Source of the DNA: Seiridium cupressi
Taxonomy: Eukaryota; Ascomycota; Sordariomycetes; Amphisphaeriales; Sporocadaceae
Direction: 5' to 3'
DNA length: 64,000 bases
NCBI GenBank assembly: GCA_036674765.1
Contig: JARVKI010000034.1
Location: forward strand, 1 to 64,000
Positions within the stretch are counted from its first letter, which is position 1. Every line of letters begins with the position of its first letter. The position numbers were made by a program, and so were the translations under genes. The notes below the pieces were generated by a model that saw only the letters and a program-made list of their open reading frames with translations, searched no databases and had not been told where the DNA came from. Shown piece by piece: positions 11,806 to 26,955 of the stretch.

Positions 11806-14800
11806 TCATAGAGAGTCTCCCTCCTTCTCTTTCTTTGCCTGTGCGATTAGCTTATCCCATGTAAGATGCAACCATCGTGATATGCCCTTAACGCCGACCT
11901 CGTTACGGATATTTGTATTCTTTAAACTGACCTCCGGGTCTGCTCCTTGTAAGAGAAGGAACTTCATGAATTCCGCTGCCTGCTCGGAGTCGACCCTCGC
12001 AGCACACTGTAGCGGTGGCGTAGACATGACGTTTTTGCGATGATTAATTGGAGCTCCTATTTCCAATAAATATCGCCCAAGGCCAAGTGATCGGGTTGTT
12101 GACGCGACATGCATAAGTGCATCACCTAGACAAACCTCACTCAACGCAGAAATTTTTGCTTTCTTCCAGTGGTTAAGAAGCAACTGTTCCCGCGCGGGTA
12201 TCAAGGCTGTTGCTTTGATATGCTCTCGTCGCACGAGAGAATTGCTGGCGCTGTAAGAATGTGTTTTTTCATGAATGCATTTTTGTAGCAACTTTCCTCT
12301 CCCATATATCATAAACCTCCCTCCGGTCGGATTGGACCACCGAGCAGAAAAGCATGAAACACAAAATATCTAGATGTTCTAATCGATCAATCACAAATCC
12401 GACCATATCCATGTTTTCACCAAGAATGGATGATTCGAGTAGCTCCTGTCGCCACGGAGAGGAGTTCATGCTCCTGGTAAGGTGGCGATAACTTTTACGC
12501 AGGGGCGCCTTCCAACTAAAACATAAGGACACAAGAGCATCGACCATAGGTGGTGATCCAGAGAAGGCGGCAATCTTGCAAAGTTCGATCGCACTCTCCC
12601 ATGGAATACTGATCCTCGGATTCCACTCGGGAAGCGCTAGCAGGGTTTTCACGGCATCGACCTGGTCGGATTTCACTAAGTCAAACAAGAGCGGTATTCG
12701 TTCCTCCGAGTCGGTAATTGATATACCGATATCAATTGTCTCTTGTTCCTGGTGGGACCGACCCAAGTGGGAATCGCGCATCTTCCTCGACAGAAAGCCG
12801 CCTTTAGCGTATGAGCAACCTGGGAAACTGCACTTCCACGGGCGATCATGAATTCTTTCATGATTTCTGCGCTCAGAGACCTCTGCAAACCCATCACGTC
12901 GACGTGGGCCATGGAGAAATCTGCACTTGAATGGTTGGGCCCCATATAAGTGCTTGATCCACTTTAGATGATCCCCGGGATCGGTTTCGTTTACCTGCAG
13001 AAGCGTGCCAATTGTTCGATCTATTTTGACTGCCAATCGCGAATGTAATGTGGGGTCTAGATCAACCCAAGAGGTACCTATAATAGTGTTAGCTTTGAGC
13101 TGTATCTCTTTCTGGATCTGCAGAATATTCGTACTTCCGTCAATGCAATGTTCTGATGCCGCACAGACCCGGCGAAATCGATGCGCCTGAGTAAGGAAAG
13201 CTCTAATATCTGCGGATGGAATAACATCCAAGGCTCCAGATAACAGCGATTCATTGCTATCCGACTCATCCTTGTATTGGTTGTTCTTCCTCGTTGCCAT
13301 GAGACTCTCCAGAGCTTCGATCAAGCGATCTGGCAGCCCTCGTGAGCCATATGCATCCAAGCAGCTTGTTACAAGCTTAGGCCACATGGTTGTAGAGAAG
13401 TCATGCAAGACATACAATCCGTTTAGAAGACTATTGCGAATTTTCTCATCTGTGGTGTCAAGATCATGATGTTGCTGGCAAAGACAAGTAATGCAACAGA
13501 CGGCCAAACCGAGTGTAGCTTCTGTGGTACCAACAAAACCTGGAATTTGCGGGCTTGTTAGATACCTGTCGTTCTGTGAGTGTGACTGAAACTGCATCAA
13601 GCCAAGGTTGTCAACGTCAGTACTCACTCTTTCGCTGTAAAGTAGACGAACTGAACATAATCGCCCGCGACTTCTACTATCGGACCACACAATCTCACAA
13701 GGGGGAGATTGCCAAGAACTCTCAAGTTCCCACCCTTGTCGCCATTCTTGATCGCGAGAGCTTGTTGAAGTTCTTGAATGGTCAATGGTGTTGGTGCACA
13801 CGCAACCCAGCCTATGATCTTGTAAGCCATCTGTTTGCGCACAGGATCTTGAGATTCATTGATTCGATCGAGGATCCTTCGATAACTAAATACGTCAGCC
13901 GAAGGGAGAACAAAATTGACTTTGGGAAAATGTGGTTGATGGAGAACCTACGCAGCGTCCAAGGTTTCCGGAAGAATTTCAAGCTCGCGATGAATCTCCA
14001 GACTGTCCCCTATGAACTCTATACTGTTCAGTATAAGCTTTGCATAAAGAAACATGCCTAATGAAGTTAGCCTTATCATTCATTGCAATTTCGTCAGTCT
14101 GAAGCCTTGGCGCTCTGAGAAAGAGAGGCAAGCGATGTTACCTTTCGCTTTGGATGCTAAGGGTGTCAATCTAGCTTGAATCTCACGGCGATCATCAACG
14201 AGAAACTCCCTATCCTCGAACCACTGTTTTGACCACTGCCTGACGAAGGTCTCGATGCTTTCATGGTTCCTATGGTCAACTCGGATGATGGTAACATCCT
14301 GGGACAATTTCGCCGCGATATCGGATTCTGGCCGGCTGCTGATAAAGATCTTGACATCCTCGCAGGCTTTCGATAGCTTGAGAAGCACATCCAAAAGTCG
14401 ACCACGCTCCTGCTCTTCAATCTCATCCAGTCCATCTAGTATAATATAAGATGGACCAGCACAGCCCAGAACTGTCGTGAGCAGGTTCGTCGCATGGGCA
14501 ATGTCCATTTTTAGACTCTGCCTTGTCGCATTACAGACGACAGTCTGTCGGCTCTCATCATGTGAGACTATCTGGAAGATAAATGAATGTATGACAGAGA
14601 TTGCTGTCGTGCTGCTACGTGAAGTATGGCTGAGGATGGCAAATGGGACTTGGGCAGACTTTCTTGTTTCATTTATGACGGTTGTCGAGAGGAAAATTTT
14701 CCCTGAAGTCTGGTTATAAGATCCATTCGAAGGATTCTGCGCGAAAAAGATTGCAATTAGTCACTTACCTGCGCCCGGGATTCCTTGTAGCCATAAAACC

Positions 14801-15701
14801 TTGATAGACTTATCAAGAATATTCATCCATCCCAGAAACTTTTCATCCTGGAGGAGCCATTTTCCGGTACCCTGACACACTTGACCACTTAGGCGATAGA
14901 ACGCTTCGTCGAAAGATTTCGGTGCAAGATCCGTCTTGATATGATCAAAGTCTTGTCGTATCTCAGCCCTTTTACGAGCTTCGGATTCTTCCAGTTGGCG
15001 GAGCCGGGCTTCGTGCTCACGTTGGATATGTTCAAATTGGACCTCATTCCTCATCAAACGAGTGTGATTTTGTACCGCTTCCATGACCACCTTTATTTTA
15101 TCTCTCTGCTTCGGCCACAAAGCCTCGAATAGATGCTTGAACCCTAGAGCGATTGGTTAGAAGATTAGACTATTGGACTTTCCGCCAGATACCATTTCAA
15201 CTTACCAGACTGTTTGAAGAACTTCAAGGCGATGGCATAAAAGTCAAGGATATCTTTGAAGAAAAGAGCGAGAACATGATTGATCTGCTTGTTCTCGTGG
15301 AACATCTGTGCAGGCTTTTTGAACTCGGGCAGCAGTATCCCAATGTCCTCTGTGACGGTGACTATAGCATCGAACGACGTTTTCACCGCGCTCGCCCACT
15401 GAAGGAGCAGCTTGATCGGACCCCATATCAAGGCCAGGATCTCTGGCTTGATCTGAACAAACACCTCGATGCTCGCAGCATAATCGTTCAGGCGAGTCAG
15501 ATAGGGCGCAATGCGGGCCAGATTACGGAGGTGGCCCTTTTTGCTCTGCTCCTCCTGCAATTTATCGGTGGCATCGTAGACTTGGTCGATTGACGTTGTT
15601 TGAAGGATCTCGTCGAACACTCGCGGGTCATTCAATTTTGATTTGAAATCCCGTATAGCGCTGGCGAACGCAGCTTGTGCCGTGTCGACTACCGTGCTCA
15701 T
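11806..15701 (-). CDS. NLR-type STAND protein: N-terminal DUF7708-like, NACHT, zinc finger, ankyrin
   Basis: Six exons (15701-15206, 15143-14769, 14702-14142, 14057-13952, 13885-13628, 13565-11806) give 1,185 codons exactly if one base near 12292 is removed. Residues 1-170 resemble the helical DUF7708-type N-terminus of fungal NACHT proteins. A coiled coil follows at about 190-240. The NACHT has P-loop GIPGAGK (about 285, split by an intron) and Walker B YIILDGLDEIEE (about 368). A winged-helix-like part contains CAPTPLTIQELQQAL. A Cys/His region near 810 (RNHERIHDRPWKC... CSYAKGGFLSRKMRDSH) resembles two C2H2-like fingers. The tail has ankyrin-like repeats (YLLEIGAPINHRK, LLLQGADPEV). Such proteins sense ligands or self/non-self signals and trigger cell death. 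The frame breaks at 12269-12312: one extra base, or a 49-nt intron with a weak donor. Start MSTVVDT is preferred over a Met 14 codons earlier. Confidence 0.8.
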
Positions 15702-16368
15702 CTTGTCGTGACCGGCAAGCACCAAGAATTGAGCGATGGGCAAAAGACTGGAATCAAGAGGGTCAGGCAGAAAGACGCGGCTCTGTCACGTAGGCCGGGC
15801 GTTAAAGCTCCATGATGTGCGACGTGACGTAGCGGGTTTTCATTGGACAAGAATCTCGTGGCGAGGTGCATAACACTGCCACCGCCCTCGTAGGTGAGGC
15901 TCTCTTCTAAAATGATGAGAATGGTCATGCTTGGCCGATTTGTTCAAACAATTCTTAAAACATCTGAATAATGGTAAAAGAAGTTTGATTGGCACTAATT
16001 GTCCTTGGTTTGACCATCACCGTACGTTGAAAAGATTGCTGTACAGTAGGCGGTCTGTTGTGACTTGGAGTCAGCTCTCGCTACAGGTAGCACTGAGCGA
16101 CTGCTTGGAAAAGGGATTGCAAATCATGTCTGATCAAGAATTGGAGTATGCTAGTTTCGTTGATTTAATAATCTACTGGGGAACCTTTCCATCATCAATC
16201 ACACCAATTTTCAGTCTAAACCCTCCTTCAGCTTGAATGTTCCGAATCACCATCAAGCAATTCTGAAGTCCTAATGAATGATATACCTTGCAAAAACATG
16301 TCAAGCTCTCATATACCTCCAAAATTGTAGACGATGCATTTGTCATGAAACGAGCGAGCATGATTGCG
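15702..16368. other. Intergenic, NLR promoter side
   Basis: About 670 bases between the start of the NLR and the 3' end of the SnoaL-like gene, both on the minus strand. No coding frame with family features and no RNA gene were seen. Confidence 0.6.
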
Positions 16369-17405
16369 TTAGACAACGATCTCGAGGCAAGAATGGTTTG
16401 AGATTCCGTTTGGCGTCACGCACAAAAAGGAATCATCATTGTTCAAGCCACCCTCCAGCGGGAGATTGGCGTGCACATCCTTCTTGAAAGCCATAGACTC
16501 GCCGACTTTGTTGTACGTGGAGTTTGTGTGGAGACGTTTGTCTGGCATGTTGACAGCATCGTCATCGTCGACCAACAAGTCTACGTGCTGACCGGCCAGC
16601 CACTGCTCCACTATCAGAACGAAGTAGTTAGCGATTAGTGTTACTATGCCAAAAGCTGTTCCGATAGCGCTTACTCTTGGAGTACATCCCGAACCAGGAG
16701 TTGTGGTCGCGAGCCGTTGGCAGATGCTTGGTGACTGGGTATCCAAGAGTGCTCTGAGCTGCACCAAGGTGACTGTAACCCTCCGGGAATGACTCAAGTA
16801 GCTCCTCCGAGAACTTCGGAGCGTGGATGCCGTCGACTGGGACAATCTTATCCTTCTCGTAGAACAATTTGACATATCTGGCCTTCCAATCACCGCCCGA
16901 TTCCGGGTCCTTGAAGCAGAAGAAGATGAAGCGACAGTCACAGTCCACATCGAACTCCGTGCCAGTGGGACAATCCTTTGTAGCGAGAGACTGCGGTGTC
17001 TTGAAGCGCTGTGTGATTGTCGCCTTCATCTTGCCGATGGCACGACCATACTCGGCAGAGTAATCGACTAAGGTTCCGCATTCGCGGTGCATAATGAAGT
17101 CGCCCTTATCCTTGCCTTGCTTGGAAATAGCGATGAAGTCGTCAACAGAGCGGCCCTTGCTCCAAGCTGAGGGGAGTGACAAGTCAGTCGACCGCTAATA
17201 CTCAGCCACTTCTCTGAGGGTACTCACTTGTCCAGACTGTGGCATCTTTCGCAAAGAGGTTGCGATAGTTCTTCCATTCGGACGAGTCTCGGTACACTGG
17301 CCAGCCCTTGCAGAGCTCCGAGACGGCGAACCTTTCCAGCATGTCATTGATTGACCCATTGACATGGGAGTACTGGTGCGTGTGTGCATCAAGTGAAGTA
17401 GTCAT
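16369..17405 (-). CDS. SnoaL-like (NTF2-fold) protein
   Basis: Three exons (17405-17228, 17166-16675, 16610-16369) join cleanly to 304 codons. The first half fits the SnoaL-like cone-shaped fold: a helical start (INDMLERFAVSELCKGWPVYRD, here split as INDMLERFAVS and ELCKGWPVYRD), then a strand region with KNYRNLFAKDATVWTTWSKG, a catalytic-type His in GDFIMHRECG, and DCDCRFIFFCFKD. Relatives include scytalone dehydratase-like and polyketide-cyclising enzymes, but many members are uncharacterised. The sequence alone does not give the substrate. There is no signal peptide, so the protein is probably cytosolic. The 79-bp tandem duplication at 17587-17754 lies 180-350 bases upstream of the start, where it could affect promoter activity. 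Confidence 0.75.
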
Positions 17406-17586
17406 GGTAAGATACTATGTTTTCGGAGAGTATTCAAGTTGTTAAGGTTGGTGTTGTTCTTGTCATCTCATCTCAAGGCGTGCAGTTCCCAGTTCTTTAT
17501 GCTAAAATAATAAGTACGTAAGGGGCAAAACGCCGATGCCGGGAACCAATGTGTTTGTTCTACCAAGAAGTGGTGGCTCAATATCT

Positions 17587-17754
17587 GCAAGCATGATTGG
17601 ATGAAAACTTGACTATCGACGATCGTTGATAGGAGGCTGTATGTAAGCGGCTTGTTTGATACAGCGCAAGCATGATTGGATGAAAACTTGACTATCGACG
17701 ATCGTTGATAGGAGGCTGCATGTAAGCGGCTTGTTTGATACAGCGCAAGCATGA
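17587..17754. repeat. 79-bp direct tandem repeat, 2.1 copies
   Basis: Copy one is 17587-17665 and copy two is 17666-17744. They differ at a single base (GGCTGT versus GGCTGC), and a third copy begins with GCAAGCATGA at 17745. Each copy contains the near-palindrome CTATCGACGATCGTTGATAG, 20 bases with only two mismatched positions. The near-identity indicates a recent duplication. Confidence 0.95.
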
Positions 17755-18542
17755 GTATGCTTGAAAGCAAACTAGTTTGATACACAGCAAACACAGAGTA
17801 TGTGGTTTGACTCGTTAGCTTCGAGATCATTATCAGAGCCACAGATCTGGATTGGCCAGTGAGAAAGCTCGAGAAAAATCGTGCCAGGGGCAGTCTGCCA
17901 TGTGGCGGTTGATCTCTCGATGCAAGGGGCCGTTGTTAAGGGAATATGCTCCTAGCCATGCCAGCAGCCGAGGAAGCTCTGACCCGGCCCAATGGCATTT
18001 GATAGTGCTTGGATACGTGTGATACTTTCGGCAATTTGGAACATACGATCGCCATGTTACTGCAACTTCCCAGGCCGTCGTCGCCTCTCGGACGATCTGA
18101 TCAGGAGATCCAGTCGGGCATCGGCATAGGGGAATATAGATGTTACACGCGGATTGAAGTCTAGATGTGCTGGTTGCGGGAAGAGATGCATGACATGGGA
18201 CGACATCGGAATAAGAGAACAGGTTCCGTGGGACCTCTTCGGTCCTTCTAGATGCAACTCGATTGACCTCGACTTGGCTTCCTCGCGCCGCATGCAGTCA
18301 ACATGGCCTGGAGCCCCTGTCAATATTGGGGCTTGGATCCTTTCGTCAGACCGTTTGGAAGTCAAGCTGCAATGGTCATTTTACTTGAACTGGGAGTAAT
18401 CGTGAGTGAGCACATGTGCTATGCCTCTCTATGTCACGGGAGTCTCCCATGTTGAGCAGAGGCTCTCGGAATGTACGATGCTGATGCGTCATCAGCAAAT
18501 CATGGAATCCAATAATCTTCACAAACTATAACAACCACCAGA
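17755..18542. other. Intergenic
   Basis: This stretch lies between the tandem repeat and the tRNA gene. Frames of 81 and 102 codons on opposite strands near 18057-18399 overlap each other and show no family features. Confidence 0.55.
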
Positions 18543-18630
18543 GGTCGAGTAGCGCAGTGGTCAGCGCAGCAGATTGCAGTTGAAAACAGCAGCCATCTGA
18601 CGGTCACGTGTTCGAATCACGTCTTGACCT
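18543..18630 (+). tRNA. tRNA-Cys (anticodon GCA) with a 15-nt intron
   Basis: The sequence folds into a standard cloverleaf. Acceptor GGTCGAG pairs over 7 bp (one G-U) with CTTGACC. The D arm is GCGC/GCGC around AGTGGTCA. The anticodon stem is GCAGA with TCTGA, giving four pairs plus a G27-A43 mismatch. The T arm is ACGTG-TTCGAAT-CACGT. The anticodon GCA is at 18576-18578. An intron of 15 nt (18580-18594) sits directly after position 37, the canonical place for nuclear tRNA introns. A T-run at 18638-18642 can terminate RNA polymerase III. The body closely resembles other fungal tRNA-Cys genes. Confidence 0.93.
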
Positions 18631-20814
18631 GCATATATTTTTCTTGCCGTGTCCGGCGGTGTAGCAAAAAGACCGTTGCGCCAAGGATGATTTTTTTTAA
18701 TACATGGTCTTATGTTTTGCCCCTTTCTCTCACTTTACCATCCCTGAGGGTAATTCGTGGTCACGATGAGCCCATACCTGCATAATAGTTTTGTGTGATA
18801 GGCAGCGAACTGCTTAGTCCTGCAGTAAGTAAGTGGGCCGCTTCACTGTCAGCAACAACACATTGCATCAATGTAACGAATTCAAACGTAAACCTCTCAC
18901 AAGAAGTCGTTTCGTTGCAGTGGGAATATTGAATGTGATTACGAGTCTGAATATGCAATGCAGCCATGCATGCAGACGGATGTTTCAAGTTTGACGTCTT
19001 ACTCATTCGTACTGAGAGCGAAGCCACTACTTACTACATGTACAACCTAGCTGATAAATATAGCTGTCAGCTCGTTTTCCGGAAGGGGATAATTTCCAGG
19101 ACCACCATTCTCCTCTACCCGTCCATCCACACCATCTCAAGTCTGCCATGCAGGTCAGAATATTCATTGACCGGCAGGAACAAGACCCTGGTGGTCACCC
19201 TCGGCTGCAGCCCGGCCCAGGGGACGAACCCGGCTGCTGTATCCGTCCGCTCCCAGCTCAACGATCGGGAAGCCGATACAGAATCCGTAGCCGGGAAGCC
19301 GGGAGGCTTATCCGAGGGAACAAGCTCACGATGCATATGCAAATTAAGTTGTCAACGGGGAGAAAGAGTTTCAACCAGTCCCGTTTACTGCGATTGACTC
19401 GACAAGAGTTTACAAAGTTCAAACATGCGCCGCGTCACACCGAACAAACACAGTCCTTCGTAGAACGGTCTCGCGACCAGATGGGGGCTAGGACTATGAA
19501 GCAGGCCAGGACTACACACATTGTAGTCCTTGGCGGAACCGAATACCGCTGCAGTTCTATACAGAATCGGCCCAACTGCAATCGTGCAGATCGCGGGGCG
19601 TCATCTAACTAGTCAATTAATCAATTAGGACTTGTTTTGCACCCTGCATGCATACACCTGCCGTTCCTGCTATGCACGCGCAGTTCACGTCCCAGTTCGA
19701 TAAGCCATGCTTGTCACTCACACGTGGGCCGAGGGATCGGTGCAACATATAGATCCTTGCGTCGAGACATGTGTCTCGTTGCGGCAAGACGCGGTAGCGA
19801 TCGAATAGGACAAAGTGTAAAATTTACGGGTATTCGCTAGCTGAACCGTCCGGCGGGGGCCGCTGAAGAAATATACTATGTAATCCTCGCGGTGCGCACC
19901 AATCAGAGCGAAGGTGCAGGGGCTGAGTGCTAGGCAACCCCCCTGAAATAGCTGCCTTCGCCACCACAGCTGAGGCCGCACTACTACCACAGAATGAGTC
20001 AGCATCTAGACCTCACCGAAGGCAGATTGGCCCGGTCCCAGCCAATCAGTGCCCGCCGAGGCCAATTCATTACCCAGGAATCCTCCCAGATTAGCGAAAA
20101 GGGGACTGCTTCTGCGGGCACGTGGCATTCGGTGTGATGGAATTGTTCGGTAAGACGTCCATGAGCGGGTCTCCACACAGCCCTACAGCCCTACGCCTCT
20201 AGAGGATCGAGGGGCCGTTGAAGAAAACACGGGCCAAGGCGGTTCCCGCACCGCCTGAAGATTATTCCCTCCCCATTGGATCAGGCTGCCATTGATGCGG
20301 CTGCTGTTGATGACTGCGTGTGGTTGCACTTCCCAGGGGCTGTCCACGATCCTTCTCCGCCGTCTGGGCTTCGGTGCCTCCTGGGCCTCGACTAGCAGCT
20401 CAGTCTGTCGGTGTCCTCCAAAGGAGAAACTCCTTCGTGCAATGTGGGGTATCATCGAGGCCGTGGAGCTGGGCCTCCCCCGGGTGCCTACGCTATCGAA
20501 TGCACCTGTGTCGGCGTGACCTCAGGTGCATCTCTACGCTGTATACTCGCTGCTGCTGCTGCTGCTCCTCCTTCGGATGGAAGCCTTGTGACTCAGGTAA
20601 GCAGAGTGTAGGAAAAGGGGCCGGGTCAGACTCATCACAATAGTCCATCTGAGTATATAATGATCCCTCAGATCCCTCACGTCAGATTATTTCCTTCTCA
20701 TCCCATCAATCACATCACTACCACAACTACCGCATCCTACACTCTCACAGCCACGTCAGCTCATCAACTGTATACTTTTTTCTAAAAAGCTACTCACTCA
20801 ACCAATCATCAACA
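18631..20814. other. Long intergenic region
   Basis: No convincing gene is seen. Overlapping frames of 143 and 154 codons at 18966-19612 run in two frames of the same strand, with arginine/proline-rich composition and no motif. A (GCT)6 microsatellite lies at 20549-20566. The right end holds the promoter of the small secreted protein. Confidence 0.55.
20654..20660 (+). promoter_or_regulatory. Putative TATA box of the small secreted protein gene
   Basis: TATATAA lies 154 bases before the ATG at 20815. It is followed by a C/T- and A/C-rich leader typical of highly expressed fungal genes. Position and context fit a core promoter; no experiment supports it. Confidence 0.4.
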
Positions 20815-21006
20815 ATGGCTTTCTGCTCTGTTCTCTCCCTCAAGGCCCTCGTTGTGGCTGCCCTCTTCACTCTCGCCATGGCTGCGCCGGCGGCAGAGGT
20901 TCCCGAAGTAAGAAATCCTGACACAAACTCCGATTCTGATATCGATCATATTCTGACAGAATTCCAGACCCGCACTGTCGAGCCAGAGTGCGGAATCTGC
21001 GAGTAA
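20815..21006 (+). CDS. Small secreted protein, 63 residues
   Basis: The ATG has a good context (CAACAATGG). The first 24 or so residues form a signal peptide: hydrophobic core VVAALFTLAMAA, with cleavage likely at AMA-AP. The mature part is about 40 residues, acidic and Asp/Ser-rich, and ends PECGICE with two cysteines. There is a TATA box and pyrimidine-rich leader upstream. I recognise no family. A donor-like GTAATG overlaps the stop region, so a longer spliced form ending in a second Cys-rich exon cannot be excluded. Short secreted proteins of this type may be effectors, wall-associated peptides or peptide precursors; none of these can be chosen from the sequence. Confidence 0.5.
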   Translation: MAFCSVLSLKALVVAALFTLAMAAPAAEVPEVRNPDTNSDSDIDHILTEFQTRTVEPECGICE

Positions 21007-21575
21007 TGGAAAACCGCAACCATGACGGTCTAAAGGCGTCTATGACCCTTTGGCCGTTCTCTCGAATTGTCATGGAAGTAGCATGATGGCTTCTCACAGC
21101 TTGCTTTCGCAGGCCGAGGCTTCCTCTTGTTGCATTTCGGTGGATGATTTCGAGCAACACCATCTTTCGATCCTTCTTTTGACTATCTAGACTGGGCTGG
21201 CTGTTTGCAATATTGCTTGTTTGGTTTTGCGACGACTTGACACGCGACATGCCAGGCTGGCAGATTGCTTTGTACGATGACATGGGGAATGAGACCATCG
21301 CCGGATTGGAGTCTTTCCATTAGAACTAGATAAGCCATTGGGGCAACTCAAACATATGGGGCAGGATAGCAAGATCTATTAAATGTTTTACTACTGGCAA
21401 CCTACAGTCTTTCTACGCAAGTTTCATGTGACTACGACAACAAACAGATATTCTGACATCTACCTGCTGGCTTTCCATGAGGGCTTGGACAGGCCAACAG
21501 AACCCATTGGCTTACCCCAGTGACTTAATTGACGCATACGGCATATATTCCGAGGCTTACACTGCCCCCTAGCTT
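21007..21575. other. Intergenic between convergent genes
   Basis: About 570 bases between the small secreted protein and the 3' end of the monooxygenase. Overlapping minus-strand frames (up to 143 codons, from 20867 to 21298) show no family features and cross the secreted-protein gene. Confidence 0.55.

Positions 21576-26955
<5,380 letters not shown>

Noticed and set aside
15702..17405. SnoaL-like gene and NLR as part of a biosynthetic cluster with the FMO and Zn2Cys6 factor
   Set aside because: No polyketide synthase, NRPS, terpene cyclase or other backbone gene is present, and the genes are separated by unrelated ones.
18966..19612. Frames of 143 and 154 codons
   Set aside because: Two overlapping frames of one strand with Arg/Pro-rich chance-like composition, no splice support and no family pattern.
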